NCBI GenBank assembly: GCA_030146225.1 | Contig: JASLCA010000035.1 | Span: 1 to 5,111, forward strand | Source of the DNA: Sphingobacterium sp. | GTDB taxonomy: Bacteria > Bacteroidota > Bacteroidia > Sphingobacteriales > Sphingobacteriaceae | Reading direction: 5' to 3' | Length of the DNA stretch: 5,111 bases | In this document: positions 1-5,111 of the stretch, in pieces | Layout of the letters: each line of letters begins with the position of its first letter | Numbering within the stretch: position 1 is the stretch's first letter | Notes under the pieces: generated by a model | The model's input: the letters and a program-made list of their open reading frames with translations, nothing else | Databases searched by the model: none | What the model was told of the DNA's origin: nothing | Translations under genes and position numbers: made by a program

Positions 1-538
1 GATTGCCTGTTGGGAATAAGCCTTCAGCTATGGTTGCCCCCAGCACACACACATTTCCACCTGACCGAGACTCTTGATCGGTAAAGTAACGCCCATCAAT
101 AATATCTAAATTATTAATCTTGTAATTGTCGTGGGTAGCGGCAGAAATATTAATATTAGATGCCGAGTTATTGCCATACTTAGCTGTCTTGCCCCCAATA
201 TTTATACTGTAGGCCACTGCGGCAGCAGTTGACATCCGATCCCGAACAGACTCATAATCTCCATATTTTGGTTCAGGCCTATTTAAATATTTCCACCAAG
301 GAAAATCAGGGCCACCAGTCCAGGGCCATTTTTCTATATACAAAGTCCGACTACCCATCTTCTGTACCGACTCTTCCAAATTATTTCGCAAGGTGTCTAC
401 AGCAGAAAATACGCCTATAATGGTCATAATACCAATCGTCACCCCTAGCAAGGACAATAATGTACGCGTACGGTTATCCCTAAGTGCTGACAAAGCAAAT
501 AAGAAGCTCTCTTTTAATAATTTGATGACTAAAAACAT
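1..538 (-). CDS. ABC transporter permease, MacB/FtsX type (N-terminal part, runs off left edge)
   Basis: The minus strand is open from an ATG at 538-536 to the left edge, giving 179 codons and no stop. The protein starts MFLVIKLLKESF, followed by ALRDNRTRTLLSLLGVTIGI, the usual entry into the first membrane helix of MacB-like permeases (helix about residues 26-46). The rest would be the extracytoplasmic MacB core domain. Near the break it reads GRYFT (149-153) and VLGATIAEGLF (165-175), matching the family pattern of GR-F-T followed by VLG-x-x-VA-x-LF. Full-length family members have about 400 residues and four helices, so more than half is missing here because of the window boundary. An AGG lies 5 bases before the ATG (545-543), a modest ribosome site. 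Such permeases pair with an ATPase to export peptides, drugs or lipoproteins or to act mechanically on the envelope; no partner is visible and the substrate cannot be told. It is divergent from queA. Confidence 0.88.
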   Translation of the reverse strand, partial: MFLVIKLLKESFLFALSALRDNRTRTLLSLLGVTIGIMTIIGVFSAVDTLRNNLEESVQKMGSRTLYIEKWPWTGGPDFPWWKYLNRPEPKYGDYESVRDRMSTAAAVAYSINIGGKTAKYGNNSASNINISAATHDNYKINNLDIIDGRYFTDQESRSGGNVCVLGATIAEGLFPTGN

Positions 539-587
539 ATTTACCTATAAATATATAATAATTATTCATTCTAGTGATTAATAATGT

Positions 588-614
588 GAAAATAGCTTTT
601 TCGGTTTTATTTTC
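588..614. repeat. Short inverted repeat beside the queA promoter
   Basis: GAAAATA (588-594) and TATTTTC (608-614) are perfect 7-bp inverted arms separated by 13 bases. The right arm ends one base before the queA -7 element, so the repeat covers the spacer and -33 region. It could be an operator for queA or for the divergent permease gene. The arms are AT-rich and short, so chance is a real alternative. Confidence 0.3.
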
Positions 615-615
615 G

Positions 616-623
616 TATCTTTG
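616..623 (+). promoter_or_regulatory. Probable queA promoter, Bacteroidota -7 element
   Basis: TATCTTTG matches the TAnnTTTG consensus of the primary sigma factor in Bacteroidota exactly. Transcription would start a few bases downstream, around 627-630, leaving a leader of about 70 bases before the queA ATG at 697. The -33 region is only T-rich (TTTTT at 597-601) with no clean TTTG. The same eight bases occur as the -7 element of rplU on the other strand, which supports the call. Confidence 0.6.
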
Positions 624-633
624 TAAGCCTTTT

Positions 634-668
634 TGAAACCTTTAATCGGGCTGTTTGTTAAGGTTTCA
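634..668 (+). promoter_or_regulatory. Stem-loop in the queA mRNA leader
   Basis: TGAAACCTT (634-642) pairs perfectly with AAGGTTTCA (660-668). After one bulged T at 643, AA (644-645) can pair with TT (658-659), leaving a 12-base loop that contains CGGGCTG. The structure would begin about five bases after the predicted transcript start and end 28 bases before the queA ATG. No run of T follows, so it is not a terminator. It may stabilise the 5' end of the mRNA, bind a regulator as DNA, or be part of a leader RNA. It does not match the preQ1 riboswitch patterns I know. Confidence 0.45.
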
Positions 669-696
669 GTACATTAAACATATCTAAGAAAAAGAG

Positions 697-1746
697 ATGA
701 AATTATCACAGTTTAAATTCAACTTACCTGAGTCTTTATTAGCGTCAGAACCTTCCGAGCAACGTGACGAAGCTCGTCTTATGGTTTTGCACCGTGATTC
801 CGGAAAGATAGAACATAAAATTTTCAAAGACGTTTTGGATTATTTCGATGATCAAGATGTTATGATTCTAAACAATACCAAGGTTTTCCCTGCCCGTATG
901 TACGGTAACAAGGAAAAGACTGGCGCGACGATTGAAGTCTTCTTGCTAAGAGAATTAAACAAGGAGTTACGCTTATGGGATGTTTTAGTAGATCCAGCAC
1001 GTAAAATTCGTGTAGGCAACAAACTTTATTTTGGAGATGATGATTTATTGGTTGCGGAGGTTGTGGACAATACAACATCCCGTGGTCGTACAATTCGTTT
1101 CTTATTTGATGGTACTGACGAAGAATTCCGTCGTAACATTGAAATCCTTGGTGAAACGCCACTTCCAAAATACATTAAGCGTAAAGCAACTCCTGAAGAT
1201 AAATTTCGTTACCAAACGATTTATGCTAAGAATGAAGGTGCAGTCGCTGCCCCTACAGCAGGCTTACACTTCTCACGCGAGTTGATGAAGCGTCTAGAGC
1301 TAAAGGGTATCAACTTCGCTGAAGTGACTCTACACGTAGGCTTAGGTACCTTCCGTACCGTAGAGGTGGAAGACTTGACTAAGCATAAGATGGACTCTGA
1401 GCAGATTATTATCGATGGCGAAGCCGTAAAGATTGTTAACAAAGCAATTGACAACAAGCGTCGTGTATGTGCAGTAGGTACAACTTCTATGCGTGCGATT
1501 GAATCGGCAGTATCAGCAGATAGACACCTTAAGCCAGTTTCTGATTGGACAAGTAAGTTTATCTACCCACCCTATGATTTCAGCATTGCAAACTCAATGA
1601 TCACAAACTTCCATACACCTGAATCTACCTTAATGGTAATGATTGCAGCCTTTGCTGGTTATGAGAACTTGATGAATGCTTACGAGGTGGCGGTAAAAGA
1701 GAAATACAGATTTTACTCCTATGGAGATGCTATGTTAATTATCTAA
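697..1746 (+). CDS. queA: S-adenosylmethionine:tRNA ribosyltransferase-isomerase QueA
   Basis: QueA moves the ribosyl part of S-adenosylmethionine onto the 7-aminomethyl-7-deazaguanine base at tRNA position 34 and isomerises it to epoxyqueuosine, the penultimate step of queuosine synthesis in the cytoplasm. The 349 residues fit the family's usual 340-360 length. Family blocks appear in order: [10 protein letters not shown] (59-68), [12 protein letters not shown] (181-192), [10 protein letters not shown] (210-219), [11 protein letters not shown] (260-270), [10 protein letters not shown] (303-312) and [11 protein letters not shown] (337-347). The form TNFHTPEST, rather than the TNFHLPRST of E. 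coli, fits Bacteroidota members as I recall them. The ATG at 697 is chosen because the protein begins with the family's short MKLSQFKF lead-in and is preceded by the purine-rich AAAAAGAG. It stands alone, with its own promoter and terminator; no other queuosine gene is in the window. Codon use is unremarkable and nothing looks broken. Confidence 0.98.
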   Translation: MKLSQFKFNLPESLLASEPSEQRDEARLMVLHRDSGKIEHKIFKDVLDYFDDQDVMILNNTKVFPARMYGNKEKTGATIEVFLLRELNKELRLWDVLVDPARKIRVGNKLYFGDDDLLVAEVVDNTTSRGRTIRFLFDGTDEEFRRNIEILGETPLPKYIKRKATPEDKFRYQTIYAKNEGAVAAPTAGLHFSRELMKRLELKGINFAEVTLHVGLGTFRTVEVEDLTKHKMDSEQIIIDGEAVKIVNKAIDNKRRVCAVGTTSMRAIESAVSADRHLKPVSDWTSKFIYPPYDFSIANSMITNFHTPESTLMVMIAAFAGYENLMNAYEVAVKEKYRFYSYGDAMLII

Positions 1747-1770
1747 GTGCATTTCTTCTAGAAAATATTT

Positions 1771-1813
1771 AACAAGCCGTATCAACGAAAGTTGATACGG
1801 CTTGTTTGCGTTT
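1771..1813 (+). terminator. Rho-independent terminator of queA
   Basis: A perfect 16-bp stem is formed by 1771-1786 and 1791-1806, closed by a GAAA tetraloop (1787-1790), a stable GNRA-type loop. It starts 24 bases after the queA stop. The right arm ends CTTGTT and is followed by TGCGTTT, so the U tract is interrupted but the stem is strong. Confidence 0.85.
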
Positions 1814-1979
1814 AAGGCCCTGCCTATTTTCACAGCCAATCCCTAGCGTACCTAAGCTCCCTGGCAGCTATCATCCGCAAGTTATCCCGAAAAGCGCTTT
1901 ACAATTTAGCAAAGCCTAGGAATAGCCGCTTCAGCACTGCACTATTTTTAAGAAATAGCTGACAATTGAAAAAAAATGA

Positions 1980-1987
1980 TATATTTA
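1980..1987 (+). promoter_or_regulatory. Possible promoter of the small membrane-protein gene
   Basis: TATATTTA differs from the TAnnTTTG consensus only in its last base and lies 19 bases before the ATG at 2007. The nearest TTG (1966-1968) is only 11 bases upstream, too close for a normal -33 box. A sigma70-like reading, TGACA (1960-1964) and TATATT (1980-1985) with a 15-base spacer, is equally weak. Upstream, CTATTT (1942-1947) and AAATAG (1953-1958) form a 6-bp inverted repeat. Confidence 0.3.
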
Positions 1988-2006
1988 CAAAACACTTATA
2001 ACCCTT

Positions 2007-2201
2007 ATGATGAGTACAACAGGAAAAATATTAATGGCAATCGGCATTGTATTGTGCTTTATTTGGTTGTCACAGTTTAACAAAATCGCAGAACCAAGCG
2101 CAAATGAATTGGGCAGAATGGCGCTTTACAGCACCCTACCTATCTTTCTAACCGGTCTTATTGTATACTTTAGAGCCAAGGCTCGACTGGTCAAGAAGTA
2201 G
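2007..2201 (+). CDS. Small two-helix membrane protein, function unknown
   Basis: I do not recognise this 64-residue protein. It has two hydrophobic segments, about residues 8-24 (ILMAIGIVLCFIWLSQF) and 40-55 (LYSTLPIFLTGLIVYF), joined by a polar loop with KIAEPSANELGR. The tail RAKARLVKK is strongly basic, and a lysine precedes the first helix, so by the positive-inside rule both ends should be cytoplasmic with the loop outside. There is no cleavable signal, lipobox or catalytic motif. Two adjacent ATG codons (2007 and 2010) could each start it, and no clear ribosome site decides between them. It is flanked by the queA terminator and by the hairpin at 2411-2454, so it is probably transcribed alone. 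The helix pattern and charge placement argue for a real gene; its length makes chance possible. The same frame stays open for 32 codons after the TAG stop. Confidence 0.6.
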   Translation: MMSTTGKILMAIGIVLCFIWLSQFNKIAEPSANELGRMALYSTLPIFLTGLIVYFRAKARLVKK

Positions 2202-2396
2202 GCAATACGCTTAAGAAGGGGAGCATTTTTAGCTAGTAGGCATAAATCCTCAGAAGAGGTCCTACAACAAGCCGCTCAAGCAGTAACACAAGCCTTTTAA
2301 GCGCTACTTATGCTGTCTATGGGGAGAAAGACATACATAAGATTTTAGCCTTAGGCTTGCAGGCTAATAGGCTGCTGACAAAAGACTGCTACATTT

Positions 2397-2454
2397 AAAA
2401 AAAATACAAGCAATAAATAAGGCGCATTGAAAAATCAATGCGCCTTATTTATTG
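2397..2454 (-). terminator. Terminator of the rplU-rpmA operon, possibly bidirectional
   Basis: A perfect 20-bp stem is formed by 2411-2430 and 2435-2454 around a four-base loop (AAAA at 2431-2434 on the plus strand). Read on the minus strand it begins 13 bases after the rpmA stop and is followed, six bases beyond the stem, by eight T (2404-2397). It lies between converging genes, so it may also stop transcripts from the small plus-strand gene, although no T run follows on that side. Confidence 0.85.
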
Positions 2455-2467
2455 GAATGAAATATCC

Positions 2468-2731
2468 TTAGTTTTGCTCTGCAGGAACTACAGAAACATA
2501 AGACTTGTTGTTCGCTTTCTTACGAAAAACTACAGTACCGTCTGTCAAAGCGTATAATGTATGGTCTCTACCAACACCTACGTTTGCATCTGGGTTGTGC
2601 AAGGTACCACGTTGACGTACGATGATGTTACCAGCAATAGCTTTCTGTCCACCGAAAATCTTGATACCTAGTCTTTTTGAATGTGACTCACGGCCGTTCT
2701 TCGAACTACCCGCACCTTTTTTATGTGCCAT
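2468..2731 (-). CDS. rpmA: 50S ribosomal protein L27
   Basis: L27 sits by the peptidyl-transferase centre of the large ribosomal subunit, where its flexible N-terminus reaches towards the tRNA acceptor ends. The 87-residue protein has the full family pattern: [15 protein letters not shown] at residues 2-16, [11 protein letters not shown] (19-29), and [10 protein letters not shown] (34-43), followed by a stretch with [11 protein letters not shown]. It is close to the 85 residues of the E. coli protein. The initiator Met is directly followed by AHKKG, so there is no N-terminal extension of the type that Firmicutes remove with the Prp protease. The start is supported by GAGGA seven bases upstream. 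It lies 47 bases after rplU on the same strand, the usual order of this operon, and is followed by a strong terminator. Confidence 0.98.
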   Translation of the reverse strand: MAHKKGAGSSKNGRESHSKRLGIKIFGGQKAIAGNIIVRQRGTLHNPDANVGVGRDHTLYALTDGTVVFRKKANNKSYVSVVPAEQN

Positions 2732-2738
2732 TTTTTTA

Positions 2739-2743
2739 TCCTC
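2739..2743 (-). promoter_or_regulatory. Ribosome binding site of rpmA
   Basis: On the minus strand GAGGA lies seven bases before the rpmA ATG, a good Shine-Dalgarno match at good spacing. It contrasts with rplU and the purF-like gene, which have none. Confidence 0.65.
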
Positions 2744-2748
2744 AGTTA

Positions 2749-2764
2749 TGACTCGTTAGAGTCA
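2749..2764 (-). repeat. Small hairpin between rplU and rpmA
   Basis: TGACTC (2749-2754) and GAGTCA (2759-2764) are perfect 6-bp inverted arms around a four-base loop. The hairpin lies 5 bases upstream of the rpmA ribosome site and 14 bases after the rplU stop. It could protect or separate the two cistrons in the shared mRNA. No T run follows, so it is unlikely to terminate. Confidence 0.4.
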
Positions 2765-2778
2765 GATTAAAAATTCGA

Positions 2779-3090
2779 TTATAAACTAATTCCAGTGATC
2801 TGGATTTTGGTGAATTGTTGACGGTGTCCGTTTTTCTTTTTGTAACCTTTACGGCGTTTTTTCTTGAAGATGATTACTTTATCACCTTTCAAATGAGACA
2901 AAATCTTAGCTGAAACTTTAGCGCCATCGATACTTGGAGTACCTACAGTGAATTTACCGCCATTTTCTGCTAACAATACCTTGTCAAATTCAATACTAGC
3001 GCCTTCATCTCCTTGTAAACGGTGCACAAAAAGAAACTGGTCTTTTGCAACCTTAAATTGCTGTCCTGCTATATTTACTATTGCGTACAT
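2779..3090 (-). CDS. rplU: 50S ribosomal protein L21
   Basis: L21 is a structural protein of the large ribosomal subunit that binds 23S rRNA. The 103 residues equal the length of the E. coli protein, and the family pattern is clear throughout: [14 protein letters not shown] at the start, FDKVLL (35-40), and the basic C-terminal signature [19 protein letters not shown] followed by ITGISL. The start is fixed by the conserved MYAI opening. The mRNA leader of about 30 bases is almost pure A and T with no Shine-Dalgarno sequence, common for highly expressed Bacteroidota genes. It leads the rplU-rpmA operon. A promoter lies 37 bases upstream, and the purF-like gene ends 85 bases before it on the same strand. 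Confidence 0.98.
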   Translation of the reverse strand: MYAIVNIAGQQFKVAKDQFLFVHRLQGDEGASIEFDKVLLAENGGKFTVGTPSIDGAKVSAKILSHLKGDKVIIFKKKRRKGYKKKNGHRQQFTKIQITGISL

Positions 3091-3126
3091 TGTTATATAA
3101 TAAAATTGTTAATACTTTATAAGCTG

Positions 3127-3134
3127 CAAAGATA
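3127..3134 (-). promoter_or_regulatory. Promoter of the rplU-rpmA operon, -7 element
   Basis: On the minus strand TATCTTTG matches TAnnTTTG exactly and is followed by CAGC, as in the purF-like promoter. About 19 bases upstream the DNA is T-rich (TTTT) in place of a TTTG -33 box. Transcription would start near 3121, giving a leader of roughly 30 bases. Confidence 0.7.
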
Positions 3135-3175
3135 GTATAAAAACTAAACTTTTAAAAGGAAAAAGTGAAAAATTA

Positions 3176-5086
3176 CTAACTGCTAAAATAAGCACGTACA
3201 TTTTTCCCCTCTACCCAGTTCATAAACGCCTTGTTTACTACCTTGTTACCACCTGGTGTTGGGTAGTCTCCAGAGAAATACCAATCTCCTTTATGATTTG
3301 GACAAGCCACATGTAAATTGTCCAAGGTCTGATAAACCACCTGTAATTCTGCATTCAAATTGTGTGGACGTACAATATTGGCAATCTCATTGGAAATCTC
3401 TACATCCGTAAATGGCTCATAGATGGCCTTTACATAGTTGTCAATTTCCTCTATAGGCTGCGTAATAGCCGTAACACATCTTTGGTATACCTCATCAATA
3501 ATATGCGCTAAACCTTTTCGCTTTAACAGATTAATTGCTGCTTCAAAAGCAACAAACTCTCCCATACGCGACATATCAATCCCGTAACAGTCTGGGTAGC
3601 GAATCTGTGGTGCTGATGATACAATTACAATCTTCTTGGGATGTAATCTATCCAAGATGGTCAAGATGCTTTGCTTTAAGGTTGTTCCACGCACAATAGA
3701 GTCATCTATGGCCACGATGGTATCTTCATGATCCCGCACGACACCGTAGGTGGTATCATATACGTGCTGCACCATATCGGTACGATCGGCATCCTGTGTA
3801 ATAAAGGTGCGCAACTTTGCATCTTTTACATTCAGCTTCTCAAAGCGTGGGGTAATACTAATAACCTCATCCAATTCGGCATCCGAAATCTTGTCAGCAC
3901 GGTTTAGTAATGCTTCCTTCTGAAAGCCGCGTACATAACTATTAATACCTTCCATCATCCCGTAATAAGACACCTCTGCCGTATTCGGAATAAAAGAGAA
4001 TACCGTATTCTTAATATCACTGCCTATAGCATCCAAAACTTGTGGACATAATAAACGTCCCAGTTCTTTACGCTCCTTATAAATGTCCGCATCGGATCCT
4101 CTAGAGAAATAGATACGTTCAAAGGAACAGGATTTTTGCTCAGTAGGCTGACGGAACATCTCTTGACTTACCGTACCATCTTTCTTTGCAATCAGCGCAT
4201 GCCCAGGTTTAATCTCTTGAACAGCCTCCAATGGAATATTAAATGCGGTTTGGATAACTGGTCGCTCAGAAGCAACCACCAATACCTCATCATCCTGATA
4301 GAAGAATGCGGGACGTATGCCTGCTGGGTCACGCATCACAAAAGCGTCTCCATGACCAAAGATACCCGCAATCGTATACCCCCCATCCCATGTTTTGGCA
4401 GAGCGGGTAAGGATTTTGGCAACATCTAGGTTGCGCGCAATATGTGCACTGATTTCTATATTTGAGTATCCCTCCTCTTTGAACTTGTCAAAAAGCTCCT
4501 GATTCTCATCATCTAGAAAATGACCGATCTTCTCCAAAACAGTAACCGTATCGGCCTGCTCCTTTGGATGCTGTCCCAACTCATACAATTGCTGTAAAAG
4601 TTCGTCCACATTGGTCATATTAAAGTTCCCGGCCAACACCAAGTTACGGCTCATCCAATTATTCTGTCTTAAGAATGGATGGCAGCTCTCAATGCTGTTC
4701 TTACCATGTGTACCATAGCGCAAATGCCCTAATAAGACTTCTCCCGTAAAACTCACATGGTCTTTCAACCATTGGGTATCCTTGGATTGCTCCGGATAAG
4801 CCTTATTAACAGCAGCAAATTTCTTTTGAACATATTCAAAAATATCTGCAACTGCAGAAGAACCCATAGCCCTATACCGGGAAATATAGCGGTTTCCTGG
4901 CTTTACATCGAATTTAATCGTTGCAATGCCCGCTCCATCTTGACCTCTATTATGCTGTTTCTCCATAAGCAGATACAACTTGTTGATGCCATAGTAGGGC
5001 GTACCGTATTTTTCTTGATAATAAGACAGGGGTTTTAAAAGTCGAATAAGTGCAATGCCGCACTCATGTTTTATAGCGTCACTCAT
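3176..5086 (-). CDS. purF: Amidophosphoribosyltransferase-like protein, long PurF-type glutamine amidotransferase
   Basis: PurF makes 5-phosphoribosylamine from PRPP and glutamine, the first step of purine synthesis in the cytoplasm. An N-terminal class II amidotransferase domain (residues 9 to about 300) shows Cys9 in HECGIAL, implying removal of an 8-residue propeptide as in the Bacillus enzyme, then NRGQDGAG (46-53), GHLRYGTHG (120-128), DGGY (234-237) and RDPAGIRP (252-259). The phosphoribosyltransferase domain has LRTFI (425-429) and the PRPP loop AIDDSIVRGTT (459-469), followed by RYPDCYGIDM (496-505). At 636 residues it is about 130 longer than E. coli PurF (505), with extra sequence inside both domains and a C-terminal block with CPNHKGDWYF (595-604). 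The usual HNGNLTN motif reads GNFNMTN (153-159), and the VRRKLN region is replaced by VQHVYD (439-444). I recall this long form as a Bacteroidota family often present beside a standard PurF, so the name is by homology and the exact reaction is less certain. Confidence 0.88.
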   Translation of the reverse strand: MSDAIKHECGIALIRLLKPLSYYQEKYGTPYYGINKLYLLMEKQHNRGQDGAGIATIKFDVKPGNRYISRYRAMGSSAVADIFEYVQKKFAAVNKAYPEQSKDTQWLKDHVSFTGEVLLGHLRYGTHGKNSIESCHPFLRQNNWMSRNLVLAGNFNMTNVDELLQQLYELGQHPKEQADTVTVLEKIGHFLDDENQELFDKFKEEGYSNIEISAHIARNLDVAKILTRSAKTWDGGYTIAGIFGHGDAFVMRDPAGIRPAFFYQDDEVLVVASERPVIQTAFNIPLEAVQEIKPGHALIAKKDGTVSQEMFRQPTEQKSCSFERIYFSRGSDADIYKERKELGRLLCPQVLDAIGSDIKNTVFSFIPNTAEVSYYGMMEGINSYVRGFQKEALLNRADKISDAELDEVISITPRFEKLNVKDAKLRTFITQDADRTDMVQHVYDTTYGVVRDHEDTIVAIDDSIVRGTTLKQSILTILDRLHPKKIVIVSSAPQIRYPDCYGIDMSRMGEFVAFEAAINLLKRKGLAHIIDEVYQRCVTAITQPIEEIDNYVKAIYEPFTDVEISNEIANIVRPHNLNAELQVVYQTLDNLHVACPNHKGDWYFSGDYPTPGGNKVVNKAFMNWVEGKNVRAYFSS

Positions 5087-5103
5087 AGCTTGAATTGATG
5101 CTG

Positions 5104-5111
5104 CAAAGGTA
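5104..5111 (-). promoter_or_regulatory. Promoter of the purF-like gene, -7 element at the window edge
   Basis: On the minus strand TACCTTTG matches TAnnTTTG exactly and is followed by CAGC. It lies 17 bases before the ATG at 5086, so the leader would be only about 10-14 bases, with no Shine-Dalgarno sequence. The -33 box would lie outside the window. Confidence 0.65.

Noticed and set aside
229..581. Two short plus-strand frames at 229-420 and 393-581
   Set aside because: They lie mostly opposite the permease gene, whose minus-strand reading shows clear MacB-type motifs. The plus-strand frames show none.
624..696. preQ1 riboswitch ahead of queA
   Set aside because: The leader has a 9-bp stem with a 12-base loop, but lacks the short pseudoknot with A-rich tail of class I and does not resemble the other classes as I know them. 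QueA is also not the usual preQ1-regulated gene.
860..1168. Open frame of 102 codons on the minus strand inside queA
   Set aside because: It lies antisense within a well-conserved gene, shows no family pattern, and is explained as a shadow of queA coding sequence. Shorter frames at 1031-1285 and 1221-1457 are rejected for the same reason.
1811..2006. Possible gene remnant or small RNA between the queA terminator and the small membrane-protein gene
   Set aside because: I saw no sustained frame with family features, no strong promoter and no terminator of its own, only short weak inverted repeats.
2345..2367. Hairpin TTAGCCT / AGGCTAA as terminator of the small membrane-protein gene
   Set aside because: The stem is only 7 bp with a 9-base loop and no T run follows; the stronger hairpin at 2411-2454 is the better candidate.
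3091..3126. Structured L21 leader regulating rplU
   Set aside because: The leader is only about 30 bases and almost all A and T, so it cannot form a stable structure of the kind seen in known ribosomal-protein leaders.
4136..5038. Plus-strand frames of 97 and 93 codons opposite the purF-like gene
   Set aside because: Both are antisense to strongly conserved amidotransferase coding sequence and have no recognisable domain.

Overview
The window looks like ordinary chromosomal sequence from a member of the Bacteroidota, most likely the Sphingobacterium/Pedobacter side of the phylum (inference). The evidence is Bacteroidota-type -7 elements (TAnnTTTG) ahead of queA, rplU and purF, weak or absent Shine-Dalgarno sequences, moderately AT-rich DNA, and a 636-residue PurF-type protein of the long form I associate with this phylum. 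No mobile element, CRISPR array, rRNA or tRNA is visible.

Layout from left to right. Positions 1-538 (minus strand) hold the first 179 codons of a MacB/FtsX-type ABC transporter permease that runs off the left edge. A 158-base divergent intergenic region follows, with the queA promoter, a 7-bp inverted repeat beside it and a 9-bp leader hairpin. queA (697-1746, plus) encodes the S-adenosylmethionine:tRNA ribosyltransferase-isomerase of queuosine synthesis and ends in a 16-bp perfect terminator hairpin. Positions 1807-2006 show no gene. A small two-helix membrane protein of unknown function lies at 2007-2201 (plus). Positions 2202-2410 hold no convincing gene, although the frame of the small ORF stays open past its stop. 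A 20-bp perfect hairpin at 2411-2454 separates the small ORF from the converging ribosomal operon.

The right half is entirely on the minus strand: purF-like gene (5086-3176), then rplU (3090-2779), then rpmA (2731-2468). The last two encode the large-subunit proteins L21 and L27 and form a typical two-gene operon with its own promoter and terminator. No terminator is visible between the purF-like gene and rplU, so some purine-gene transcripts may continue into the ribosomal operon.

The genes are mostly housekeeping: tRNA modification, ribosome assembly and nucleotide synthesis. I find no clear new system. The items most worth a second look are the altered active-site motifs of the long PurF-type protein, the hairpin in the queA leader, and the small orphan membrane protein with its in-frame tail.
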